Positions 24,594 through 34,071 of a stretch of DNA of 64,000 nt are shown here, piece by piece. The stretch's first letter is position 1, and the number at the start of each line of letters is the position of its first letter. The notes beneath the pieces are model-generated. The model had not been told where the DNA came from. It made no database searches and saw nothing but the letters and a program-made list of their open reading frames with translations. A program made the position numbers and the translations under genes. The DNA is from Agrobacterium sp. RAC06 (GTDB lineage: Bacteria; Pseudomonadota; Alphaproteobacteria; Rhizobiales; Rhizobiaceae), in assembly GCF_001713475.1 (NCBI RefSeq), contig NZ_CP016499.1:3721501-3785500 (forward strand), given 5' to 3'.

Positions 24594-26318
24594 GTGCAGG
24601 GAAGTCTGAAGGCTCGCAGTTTTGTCGATCGTTTGACCGCGCTTCTTCCTAGAAGCGCGGTCTTGCTGACGCTCGGCCTGTTGCTGCTGCCAATCGCCTT
24701 CGGCCTTCTCGGAACGCTCCTGCCAGCCTTTGGCTACCTGCCTGCGCTCGGCGGTGTGGGCCTCAGCCTTGAACCTTTCCGAGCTCTCGTTGCTACTCCG
24801 GGGCTTGTTCCGGCTGCCGTTCTCAGTCTGGTTACTGGGCTTGTCGCCACCATCCTCTCGCTCGGTATAACCCTGTTGTTTGTCGCGGGCTTCGCCGGGA
24901 CACCCGTTCTTGCGCGCATCCAGCACATCATATCACCGCTCCTCGCCGTGCCGCATGCTGCCGCGGCCTTCGGGCTCGCCTTCCTCATCGCGCCCTCCGG
25001 CTTTCTCATTCGGCTCGTGGCGCCGCTCTTCGGAATAGAGCGGCCGCCCGACGTTCTCATTCCGCATGATCCCTGGGGGCTGGCCATGATCGCCGGCCTC
25101 GTGATCAAGGAAACGCCCTTCCTGTTCCTGGTGACCTTGGCGGCTCTGCCGCAGGTCGACCTCACTGCTGCCCGCAGGCTGGCAGCCTCTTTCTGCTATG
25201 GGCGGATTGCGGGTTTCGTCTATCTGCTCTGGCCAGCGCTCTACCGGCAAATCCGTTTCGCTGTTTATGCCGTCATTGCCTACTCGTCCTCGGTCGTCGA
25301 CGTTGCCGTGATCCTCGGCCCCAATCTGCCCGGCACACTTGCCACGCGTCTCGTGCAGTGGATGAACGACCCTGACCTTTCCGTGCGGTTTCTCGCGTCG
25401 GCCGGTGCCGTATTGCAGCTCGGCGTCACCCTCACCGCACTGCTTGCATGGTTCGGTCTGGAAAGATTGAGCACCATACTGCTGAGATCGTTCGGCGATC
25501 GCGGCTATCGTTTCGTGCATGACCTGACGGTCCGCAGGCTCGCGATGATCGCAGTCACCATCATAGGCGCAAGCGTGTTCGCGGGTCTTTTCCTCCTCGG
25601 TCTTTGGTCGCTCGCTGGCCTCTGGCTGTTTCCAGATCTTCTGCCGCGCGATTTCACCGTGCGCAGCTGGATGACGACCCTTCCGCGCATCGGCGATCCC
25701 CTCGTGACGACGCTGATCGCGGGGCTTGCCTCGACGCTGATCGCGGTGGTGCTGACTGTCGGCTGCCTAGAGCGCGAAATCCAGACGGGACGACGGGGCG
25801 GCGACAGGAGCCTGCTGCTCCTCTATCTGCCGCTCATCGTGCCACAGATCGCCTTCGTTTTCGGCCTTCAGCTGCTCTTTGTCGGTAGCGGTAGTGATCA
25901 ACGCCTCACCGCTCTCATCCTGGTGCATCTTGTGTTCGTGCTGCCTTACGTATTCCTGTCCCTTGCCGATCCGTGGCGGGCGCTCGATCGCCGCTATGAA
26001 ATCATCGCCACCGCGCTCGGCCGCTCACGTCTCTCGGTGCTCCTGTCGATCCGCCTGCCGATGCTGATCCGCCCCATCCTGACCGCTCTTGCCGTCGGCT
26101 TCGCGGTCTCGGTTGGGCAATATCTGCCGACGGTTCTGATCGGGGAGGGGCGGCTGACTACCATCACCACGGAAGCTGTCGCACTCGCCTCTGGCAACAA
26201 CCGCCGCGTCATCGGAGTCTATGCCCTGTTGCAGACCATTCTCCCCTTCCTCGCCTTCGCGCTTGCCGCGCTTTTGCCGGTTCTTCTCCATCGCAACCGT
26301 CGTGAGATGAGGGTGTGA
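24594..26318 (+). CDS. ynjC: ABC permease, YnjC family (fused double permease)
   Basis: A 574-residue inner-membrane protein made of two permease halves in one chain (about residues 1-280 and 300-574), as in ThiP/YnjC. Each half has six membrane segments; EAA-type contact loops are near LTAARRLAASFCYGRI and IIATALGRSRLSVLLSI. GTG start 3 nt after the ynjB-like stop. It forms an importer with the preceding binding protein and following ATPase. The substrate is unknown. Confidence 0.85.
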   Translation: MQGSLKARSFVDRLTALLPRSAVLLTLGLLLLPIAFGLLGTLLPAFGYLPALGGVGLSLEPFRALVATPGLVPAAVLSLVTGLVATILSLGITLLFVAGFAGTPVLARIQHIISPLLAVPHAAAAFGLAFLIAPSGFLIRLVAPLFGIERPPDVLIPHDPWGLAMIAGLVIKETPFLFLVTLAALPQVDLTAARRLAASFCYGRIAGFVYLLWPALYRQIRFAVYAVIAYSSSVVDVAVILGPNLPGTLATRLVQWMNDPDLSVRFLASAGAVLQLGVTLTALLAWFGLERLSTILLRSFGDRGYRFVHDLTVRRLAMIAVTIIGASVFAGLFLLGLWSLAGLWLFPDLLPRDFTVRSWMTTLPRIGDPLVTTLIAGLASTLIAVVLTVGCLEREIQTGRRGGDRSLLLLYLPLIVPQIAFVFGLQLLFVGSGSDQRLTALILVHLVFVLPYVFLSLADPWRALDRRYEIIATALGRSRLSVLLSIRLPMLIRPILTALAVGFAVSVGQYLPTVLIGEGRLTTITTEAVALASGNNRRVIGVYALLQTILPFLAFALAALLPVLLHRNRREMRV

Positions 26319-26992
26319 TGATGCCGCAAAGTCAGGTCGCCACGGGCCTTCGCCTCTCCAGCATCGTGATCCGCCTCGGAGATTTCAGGCTGATCGCGCT
26401 CGATACAGAAGTGCCCCCTGGCTCGATTTTCACAGTCATGGGTCCTTCGGGCTCAGGGAAATCGACACTGCTTTCCTTCATCGGCGGTTTTCTCGAGCCT
26501 GCCTTTCATGCGGAGGGTGGCGTCTCCGTTGGTGATGTTGATCTTCTGGCGCTTGCGCCGGAGCAGCGACGGGCTGGTATCCTCTTCCAGGATCCGTTGC
26601 TCTTTCCGCATATGTCCGTCGGCGCCAATGTTGCCTTCGCCATTCCCGGCGAGGTTTCGGACCGGAAGCTCAGATGGCGGATGGCAGCCGAGATCCTTCG
26701 GGAGATGGAGTTACCGGGCTTTGAGGATCGCGATCCGGCGACGCTTTCAGGTGGCCAGAAGGCGCGCGTGGCGCTCGCCCGTGTCCTGCTCTCGCAACCC
26801 CGCCTGCTGTTGCTCGATGAACCCTTCTCCAAACTCGACATGGCGCTTCGCAACCAGATGCGCTCACTCGTCTTTGACCGCGCTCGCAGCGCCGGTCTGC
26901 CGGTCATTCTTGTCACGCATGACGAGGCCGATGCGGAGGCGGCAGGCGGACCGGTGCATCGGCTTGGCGATCAGGAGAACGATCATGGATGA
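26318..26992 (+). CDS. ynjD: ABC ATPase, YnjD family
   Basis: A 224-residue ATPase with Walker A GPSGSGKST, Q-loop LFQDPLLFPHMSVGANVAFA, signature TLSGGQKARVALARVL, Walker B LLLLDEPFSKLD and H-loop VTHDEADAEAAGGPVHRLG. Its ATG overlaps the permease TGA (TGATG), and its stop overlaps the start of the oxidoreductase gene by 8 nt, so all four genes are coupled. It powers the YnjC-like permease. Confidence 0.9.
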   Translation: MMPQSQVATGLRLSSIVIRLGDFRLIALDTEVPPGSIFTVMGPSGSGKSTLLSFIGGFLEPAFHAEGGVSVGDVDLLALAPEQRRAGILFQDPLLFPHMSVGANVAFAIPGEVSDRKLRWRMAAEILREMELPGFEDRDPATLSGGQKARVALARVLLSQPRLLLLDEPFSKLDMALRNQMRSLVFDRARSAGLPVILVTHDEADAEAAGGPVHRLGDQENDHG

Positions 26993-28097
26993 AGACGCCG
27001 GCATCAACGCCGAGATCCTGCTGCTCGGTGGTGGCCATGCGCATGTCGAGGTGATCCGGAGGCTTGGCCAGTTGGGTCTCGGGGCGAGGATGATGCTCGT
27101 CTCCCCCGGCCGATTTGCGCCTTATTCCGGCATGCTCCCAGGCTATATCGCCGACGTCTACAGTTTTGACGACTTTCATATCGATCTGGCCGCATTGTGC
27201 TTGCGCTTCGGTGTGACCTTTCTCGAAACATCTGCCAGGCACATCGATCCCGAAGAACGCATCGTGCGCCTCGCAGAGGGCGGCGCCGTCGGCTACCGCT
27301 ACCTTTCCGTCGATATCGGTTCCACGCCGTCGTTGCCGCTGGGGATATCAGCCGGCATTTCCGTCAAGCCGATTTCAAGTTTCACCGATCGCCTCGGACG
27401 GCTCGACGCTCTCATCGCTGCAGGCGAGCGCGTGAGGCTCGCAGTCGTGGGGCAGGGGGTGGCGGGGGTCGAGGTCGCTTTCGCCTTGAAGCAGAGATTT
27501 TCCGGCCGGGATGTCGAGATTGCGCTGATCGGTAGGTCTACGGTACCAGTGCCGGAGCGTAGCGTTCGAGCACGGCAATTGGTGGAGAGAGAATTGCAGG
27601 TGGCAGGGATCGCCCACCATCCGACTTTTGACGTGGTCGCTTTTCACAATGGCGAAGTCGTCGCGCGGGATGGCCGCCGCCTTGTCGTCGACGAAGTCAT
27701 TTGGACGACCTCAAGCGGTTCGCAAGGGTTCCTGCGAGACACCGGGCTTCTGCTGGATGCCGGGGGGTTCATCCGTGTCGACGAAAACCTTCGCTCCCTG
27801 TCGCATCCGGATATCTTCGCCGCCGGCGACGTGGCGTGTCTCGCCGATCCGCGTCCCAAGGCGGGTGTCTTTGCGGTCCGTCAGGGTCCCGTTCTTGCGG
27901 AGAACATCCATCGGAGCTTGAAGGGGGAGGCGCTCGAAGCCTATCGCCCGCAGCGATCCTGGTTGGTGCTGATATCGCTGCCGAACGGCCGGGCGATTGC
28001 CGACAAATGGGGATTGGCCGTTGTTGGGCGCTGGGTTGCCCGCTGGAAGGACCGGATCGACCGAGGTTTCATGCAACGCTACAAGTCGGATATGTGA
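26985..28097 (+). CDS. NAD(P)/FAD oxidoreductase of the SelD-associated NDH type
   Basis: A 370-residue flavoprotein similar to the NDH-2-like module fused to or found with selenophosphate synthetase SelD: LLLGGGHAHVEVIRRLG, SPGRFAPYSGMLPGYIADVY, TTSSGSQGFLRDTGLLLD and AAGDVACLADPRPKAGVFAVRQGPVLAENI. No SelD domain is attached or encoded nearby. It lacks an obvious membrane anchor beyond a C-terminal amphipathic tail (WVARWKDRIDRGFMQRY). It is translationally coupled to the YnjD-like ATPase, so it should act on or with the imported substrate. Electron acceptor unknown. Confidence 0.8.
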   Translation: MDEDAGINAEILLLGGGHAHVEVIRRLGQLGLGARMMLVSPGRFAPYSGMLPGYIADVYSFDDFHIDLAALCLRFGVTFLETSARHIDPEERIVRLAEGGAVGYRYLSVDIGSTPSLPLGISAGISVKPISSFTDRLGRLDALIAAGERVRLAVVGQGVAGVEVAFALKQRFSGRDVEIALIGRSTVPVPERSVRARQLVERELQVAGIAHHPTFDVVAFHNGEVVARDGRRLVVDEVIWTTSSGSQGFLRDTGLLLDAGGFIRVDENLRSLSHPDIFAAGDVACLADPRPKAGVFAVRQGPVLAENIHRSLKGEALEAYRPQRSWLVLISLPNGRAIADKWGLAVVGRWVARWKDRIDRGFMQRYKSDM

Positions 28098-28138
28098 TCG
28101 CGCACTCCGTCACCGGGACGTGGGCTGTTGTCGGCGTG

Positions 28139-28170
28139 AAAAAAGCCCCGCACACCGAAGTGTGCGAGGC
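28139..28170 (-). terminator. Rho-independent terminator of the arabinose operon
   Basis: On the minus strand GCCTCGCACAC-TTCG-GTGTGCGGGGC forms a 10-of-11-bp stem with a stable UUCG tetraloop, followed by six T. It lies 34 nt past the stop of the binding-protein gene at 28204 and probably also serves the convergent oxidoreductase transcript. Confidence 0.88.
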
Positions 28171-28203
28171 AGGCCAGGGAGACCCGGGGGAGTTGGGCAG
28201 GGA

Positions 28204-29514
28204 TTAGAGGTCGCCGAGCAGTTCGTTCACGCGGCTTTCTGCCGAAGCGAGTGCTTCGTCGACCGACTTGTCGCCATTGACGGCGGCGCCGATTTCTTCG
28301 CCGATGATGTCCTGGATCGGGAACTGGCGCTGGACTTCAGCCGGCAGCGCACGGCCGGTCTGGGCGATCTTCGCGATGTTGTCACGATGCGGGAGTGCCT
28401 TGAATTCCGGCATGTCGAAGACAGCCTTGGCGGCTGGCAGGTGGCCGGTGCGGGCCCACTGGAAGTCGTTATCTGCGAGGAACTTGAAGAGCTTGCCGAC
28501 GGCGTCCACCTGCTCCGGCGAGCGATCCTTCTTCGGCATGACCCAGCTGTGGCCATCGGCATAGGTGCTGTCCTGCGCCGCAAAGAGTTGCGGTACGGGA
28601 TAGACGGTATAGCTGTTCGAGAGCGCCGTGCCTTCCTTCTCGGACTGGGCGACATAATCCCCGATCAGCCAGGTGCCGTTGATGGCAATCCCGCCTTCGC
28701 CGTTGGCAAAGCCCGAGACGGCGGCAGCATAGTCGAGGCCGGTCGTCGAGATGCCCTCATCCTTGGTGGCCTTCATCAGCTCGACGGCAGCCTTGGCTTC
28801 CGGCGTGTTCAGCTTGATTGCCGTTGGATCCGAGAAGAAGTCGGAGTTCTGCTGCTGCAGCAGGGTGTAGAGAATGCGCGCGTAGGAGGCCGTCTCGTTG
28901 GCCATGATCTGGATCAGATAGGGTTTTCCGGTCTTTTCCTGGAACTGCTTGCCCTGGGCGATCAGTTCTTCACCTGATGTCGGGAGCATCGGCGTGCCGT
29001 CCGCGTTGACGAGACCTGCCTCCTTCATGAGGTTCAGGTTGACGTGGAAGAGCATTGTCCAGTTGTCGAAGGGCAGCCCATAGAGCTGGCCTTCCTTGGT
29101 GACGCCATTGCGGCCCGCATCGGTAAAGTTCTCCGGCGACACGCCCTGAGCGGCCAGGACTTCGTCGATCGGCTCGATCAGGCCACGGCTCTGATAGTCT
29201 GAGATCGCGGAGTAATGCATGGAGACGACGTCGGGTGCTGCACCGGAAGCCAACTGGGCGTTCAGCTGGTCGTAACCCGGCCATTCGACCGTGGTGACGT
29301 TGACGTCGATATCCGGATTATCGGCTTCGAACTTGTTGACGAGTGCGGTGATGATGCCGCATTCGCCGACGGCTGCCGATACGTCGGTCACGCTGCCATA
29401 ATCCGCCTCGCAGGCGCCGAAGAAGCGTTGCAGCTCGATTGTGGTTTGCGCCTGCGCCGAGGCGCCGTAGCCCAGCGCAGCGATCGCAACGGTGGTCATC
29501 AGAATCGTTTTCAT
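28204..29514 (-). CDS. sugar ABC substrate-binding protein (arabinoside operon)
   Basis: A 436-residue periplasmic family-1 binding protein with a Sec signal (KTILMTTVAIAALGYGASAQA). Mature region features VTTVEWPGYDQLNAQLASGAAPDVVSMH in two stretches and GEGGIAINGTWLIGDY, as in maltose-like binding proteins. It is the last gene of an operon with two permeases, a UgpC-type ATPase and an arabinofuranosidase, so L-arabinose or arabino-oligosaccharides are the expected ligand. It is followed by a strong terminator. The separation from the permease gene is 77 nt. Confidence 0.88.
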   Translation of the reverse strand: MKTILMTTVAIAALGYGASAQAQTTIELQRFFGACEADYGSVTDVSAAVGECGIITALVNKFEADNPDIDVNVTTVEWPGYDQLNAQLASGAAPDVVSMHYSAISDYQSRGLIEPIDEVLAAQGVSPENFTDAGRNGVTKEGQLYGLPFDNWTMLFHVNLNLMKEAGLVNADGTPMLPTSGEELIAQGKQFQEKTGKPYLIQIMANETASYARILYTLLQQQNSDFFSDPTAIKLNTPEAKAAVELMKATKDEGISTTGLDYAAAVSGFANGEGGIAINGTWLIGDYVAQSEKEGTALSNSYTVYPVPQLFAAQDSTYADGHSWVMPKKDRSPEQVDAVGKLFKFLADNDFQWARTGHLPAAKAVFDMPEFKALPHRDNIAKIAQTGRALPAEVQRQFPIQDIIGEEIGAAVNGDKSVDEALASAESRVNELLGDL

Positions 29515-29591
29515 CGTGTCTCACTCCCTTGTGTCGGGCTCTTGGCCCTGTTGGAATAAAGCCGGCCGGCTCCTCTCCGGCCGGGTAGGCT

Positions 29592-30443
29592 TCACTTCAC
29601 CGCGCCGCCGGAAACGGCCGTCACGATGTGTTTCTGGAAGATCACGTAGACGATCAGCGCCGGGACGCTGGCGAAGACCGCCTGGGCCGCGAGAAAGCCC
29701 AGGCCCTCGCTCTGGGCAAAGTTGGATTGCGACGAAGCAAGCCCTACCGTCAGGGTGTACATTTCCTTCTTGGTCGCAGAGATCAGGGGCCACCAGTAGT
29801 CGTTCCAGCCGCCCAGGAAGGTGAAGATACCGAGCGTCGCCTGTGCAGGCAGGGTCTGCGGCAGCATGACCTTCCAGAAGATCCGCCATTGCGAGGCGTT
29901 GTCGAGCAGGGCCGCCTCGTCGATCTCCTTGGGGATCGCCCGGAAGAACTGCGTCATCAGGAAGACACCGAAGGCGCCGGACAGGCCCGGCAGCATCAGG
30001 CCGAGATAGGTGTTGTGCAGGCCGAACCAGTTGAACATCTGGTGGCGGGCGATGATGACCGCCTGTTCGGGTACTGCGAGGCCGAAGAGGACGATGATGA
30101 ACAGCGTCCGGCGGAAGGGGAATTCGAGCCGCCCAAATCCGTAGCCGGCGAGCGACGACAGCACCAGAACCAGCAGGGTCTGACCGCTGGCCACGACGAG
30201 GCTATTGAAAAACCAGCCGAAGACCTGTGAGGAATGCCAGATGTTCAGGTAGTTGGCGATCGTGTACGGCGCGCGGAAAACCGAGTCCGTCCCGACCATC
30301 AGATCCTGGTTGCTCTTGATCGACAGGCCGATCAGCCAGGCCACCGGCGCCATCATGACGACGGAGAGGAGGGCGGCGCCCCAAAGCAGTGGCCTGTAGG
30401 TCGTCAGCACTTCCGGCTTGTAGGTGTCGTCTCGGGCGGTCAT
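29592..30443 (-). CDS. sugar ABC permease, MalG/AraQ type
   Basis: A 283-residue inner-membrane protein with six membrane segments and the EAA loop EIDEAALLDNASQWRIFWKVMLP (in two overlapping pieces, residues about 180-205) that contacts the ATPase. Start at 30443 overlaps the TGA of the partner permease (ATGA). It forms a heterodimer with the 30440-31321 product. Substrate inferred from the arabinofuranosidase in the operon. Confidence 0.9.
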   Translation of the reverse strand: MTARDDTYKPEVLTTYRPLLWGAALLSVVMMAPVAWLIGLSIKSNQDLMVGTDSVFRAPYTIANYLNIWHSSQVFGWFFNSLVVASGQTLLVLVLSSLAGYGFGRLEFPFRRTLFIIVLFGLAVPEQAVIIARHQMFNWFGLHNTYLGLMLPGLSGAFGVFLMTQFFRAIPKEIDEAALLDNASQWRIFWKVMLPQTLPAQATLGIFTFLGGWNDYWWPLISATKKEMYTLTVGLASSQSNFAQSEGLGFLAAQAVFASVPALIVYVIFQKHIVTAVSGGAVK

Positions 30444-31321
30444 GCGCCGTCCTCCGTCTTGCGCGTGGACACGATGTACTGCGCCATCGCCGCCACGAGG
30501 ATGATCAGGAAGAGGTATTGCGACGCTGCTGCCGCACGACCGACATCCCATCGGACGAAGCCGACTTCGTAGATGTACATGACCAGCGGACGCGAGGATC
30601 CGTTAGGGCCGCCGTTGGTCATCAGTTGGGCCTGTCCGAACAGCTGGAACTGGAAGACGATCTGGATGATCGTGACCAGCATGATGGTGCGCGCAATCGA
30701 CGGCAGGGTAATGCGTGTCAGGACGCGCCAGGGGCCGGCATTGTCCAGGGAGGCTGCTTCATAGAGATCCTGAGGGACCTGCTGGAGTGCCGCCAGAAAG
30801 AGCATCATCGGCAAGCCGACACACCACCAGACGGTCGCGACACCGACGGCGAACAGCGACCAGCCTTTGGTCGAGATGAAGTTGATCTGGTCGATGCCCG
30901 CCTGCGCGAACAGCACGGACAACAACCCGTCTCCCGGAATGAAGACGAAGCGCCAGATCAGGGTGACGACGGTCACCGAGAGCACCGAGGAGGAAAAGAA
31001 GAGCCCTCGGAAGAAACTGGTCGTGCGCGTTGTCCTGTTGAGCGCCAGCGCCAGGAACAGGCCCAGCGCCACGAGTGTCGGCACGCTGACCAGGACAAAG
31101 ACGATGGTGTTGCGCAGGGCCTGCAGGAAGACGGCGTCGCCGGCGACCCGGAAGTAGTTGGTCAGGCCAACAAAGCGGCCCGGACCGAAGAGATCCACCT
31201 TGTGCAGGCTGAGCCACATGCCCCAGAAGAGGGGAAACACGAGTAGGGCGATGAAGACCAGCAGATAAGGCAGGATGAAGAGCCCATGGCTCCACTGACT
31301 GCGGCGATAGCTCTCGGCCAT
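30440..31321 (-). CDS. sugar ABC permease, MalF/AraP type
   Basis: A 293-residue inner-membrane protein with six membrane segments and EAA loop VPQDLYEAASLDNAGPWRVL. Start at 31321 is preceded by GGGAGGTGG that lies across the end of the ATPase gene (stop at 31323). Works with the AraQ-like permease and the ATPase upstream. Confidence 0.9.
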   Translation of the reverse strand: MAESYRRSQWSHGLFILPYLLVFIALLVFPLFWGMWLSLHKVDLFGPGRFVGLTNYFRVAGDAVFLQALRNTIVFVLVSVPTLVALGLFLALALNRTTRTTSFFRGLFFSSSVLSVTVVTLIWRFVFIPGDGLLSVLFAQAGIDQINFISTKGWSLFAVGVATVWWCVGLPMMLFLAALQQVPQDLYEAASLDNAGPWRVLTRITLPSIARTIMLVTIIQIVFQFQLFGQAQLMTNGGPNGSSRPLVMYIYEVGFVRWDVGRAAAASQYLFLIILVAAMAQYIVSTRKTEDGA

Positions 31322-31322
31322 G

Positions 31323-32420
<1,098 letters not shown>

Positions 32421-32446
32421 GGTTTCTCCTCCCCGTCGTCGATTGG

Positions 32447-33955
32447 TTACTGGCCCAGCCGGATCATCCGGTAGCTGAGCGGCGCGATCTCTCCCGTGAG
32501 GCGTCCGCTTTCGATGATTGCTCCATCGCCATCTACCGGCGCGACGGTCTGCTGCTCGGGGCCATTGACGGCTTTCAGCGCATGGCCTGCGATCACCTTG
32601 TCCATGATCACCTGGCGATAGCCGAAGCCTTCGAGTGCGACATCAAGAGTGATCGCGTCGGTCTCGTGGCGGTTGACGATGAAGAGGGTCAGCGCGCCGT
32701 CCGTGTCGCTCTCGACAGCAGAGACGTCGAGATAGGGAACGGCGTCTGCAAATTCGGTCGAATAACCAGGGCAGTCGATCGACAGCTGGTAGGAGGTGCC
32801 GCGTCCATAACGCGAGGCGAAGAGGTAAGGGTAGTAGGTCGTCTGGCGCCAGGCCGGGCCGCCGGGCACGGTCATGATCGGGGCAATCACATTGACGAGC
32901 TGCGCCAGGCAGCCAACCTTCACCACGTCTGCGCGGCGGATGAAGGTGTTGAGGATGCAGCCGACCTGCAGCACGTCCTCGAAATTGTAGATGTCTTCGA
33001 GAAGCTCAGGCGCATGCGGCCAGCCATCGCGGCCTTCGAGAACCTTCCGGTCGGCTTCGTTGGAATGGTACCAGACGTTCCACTCGTCGAAGCTGATATA
33101 GACGTCCTTCTTCGAGCGCTTCTTCGCCTTGGTCACCTTGATCACGGAAGCTATGGTCTCGATGTAGTCATCGAGGCGGGCGTTCTGCGCCAGATAGGCG
33201 GCCGTGTCGCCGGCATGGTTCTCGAAATACATATGGAGGCTGATGTAATCGACGCTGTCATAGGTGTAGTCGAGGACGGTCGCTTCCCAGGCCGGATAGG
33301 TCGGCATCTTCGGGGAAGAGGAACCGCAGACGACGAGCTCGATCGACTTGTCGAAAGCGCGCATGGCCTTGGCGGTCTCGAAGGCGACGCGGCCATATTC
33401 TTCAGCCGTCTTCTGGCCAATCTGCCAGGGACCGTCCATCTCGTTGCCGAGGCACCAGAGCTTGACGTTCCACGGCTCCTCGCGTCCGTTCTTGCGGCGC
33501 AGATCCGACCAGTAGCTGCCGCCTGGGTGGTTCACGTATTCCAGGAAAGCGCGGGCTTCATCCAGGCCGCGTGAGCCGAGGTTCACAGCCAGCATCATCT
33601 CGGTGTTGGCGGCCTTGGCCCAGTCGGCGAATTCGTGGATGCCGACCTGGTTGGATTCCGAGGTATGCCAGGCGAGATCGAGGCGAACCGGGCGCTCTTC
33701 CTTCGGCCCGATGCCATCTTCCCAGTTATAGGCCGAGACGAAGTTGCCGCCGGGATAGCGGACTACGGGGACATCGAGTTCGCGTACCAGGTCGATCACG
33801 TCCTGGCGCATGCCGTTTTCGTCGGCAGTCTGGTGATCGGGCTCATAGATGCCGGTGTAGACCGCGCGACCGAGGTGTTCGACGAAGGATCCATACAGAC
33901 GTGGATCGATCGTGCTGATCTTGTAATCGCGGTGAACGGTGCCGACAGCCCGCAT
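32447..33955 (-). CDS. alpha-L-arabinofuranosidase, glycoside hydrolase family 51
   Basis: A 502-residue retaining glycosidase that releases L-arabinose from arabinosides. Acid/base Glu172 is in WCLGNEMDGPWQ and nucleophile Glu291 in YISFDEWNVWYH, the GH51 pair; the barrel is followed by a C-terminal jelly roll (about 380-502). No signal peptide, so it acts in the cytoplasm on imported oligosaccharides. Start at 33955 has GGAGG 8 nt upstream; ATGs at 33961 and 33970 are too close to or before that site. First gene of the operon with the ABC importer; an inverted repeat precedes it at 33973-33991. Confidence 0.93.
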   Translation of the reverse strand: MRAVGTVHRDYKISTIDPRLYGSFVEHLGRAVYTGIYEPDHQTADENGMRQDVIDLVRELDVPVVRYPGGNFVSAYNWEDGIGPKEERPVRLDLAWHTSESNQVGIHEFADWAKAANTEMMLAVNLGSRGLDEARAFLEYVNHPGGSYWSDLRRKNGREEPWNVKLWCLGNEMDGPWQIGQKTAEEYGRVAFETAKAMRAFDKSIELVVCGSSSPKMPTYPAWEATVLDYTYDSVDYISLHMYFENHAGDTAAYLAQNARLDDYIETIASVIKVTKAKKRSKKDVYISFDEWNVWYHSNEADRKVLEGRDGWPHAPELLEDIYNFEDVLQVGCILNTFIRRADVVKVGCLAQLVNVIAPIMTVPGGPAWRQTTYYPYLFASRYGRGTSYQLSIDCPGYSTEFADAVPYLDVSAVESDTDGALTLFIVNRHETDAITLDVALEGFGYRQVIMDKVIAGHALKAVNGPEQQTVAPVDGDGAIIESGRLTGEIAPLSYRMIRLGQ

Positions 33956-33972
33956 GTGCATTTCCTCCAAAT

Positions 33973-33991
33973 ATATCCGTTTTTCGGATAT
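33973..33991. promoter_or_regulatory. operator-like inverted repeat before the arabinofuranosidase gene
   Basis: ATATCCG-TTTTT-CGGATAT is a perfect 7-bp inverted repeat. It lies 18 bp upstream of the arabinofuranosidase start, in the gap behind the ArsR-type regulator gene. A second, looser repeat (TATCAT at 33993-33998 with ATGATA at 34009-34014) adjoins it. The ArsR-type protein is the likely ligand; a promoter-proximal position suggests repression. Confidence 0.6.
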
Positions 33992-34071
33992 CTATCATAA
34001 TTGAGGATATGATACACGGGATCGACCGGAGGTCAATCCGGCAACATGCAGGGGAAATAGGAGGGGGCGCT

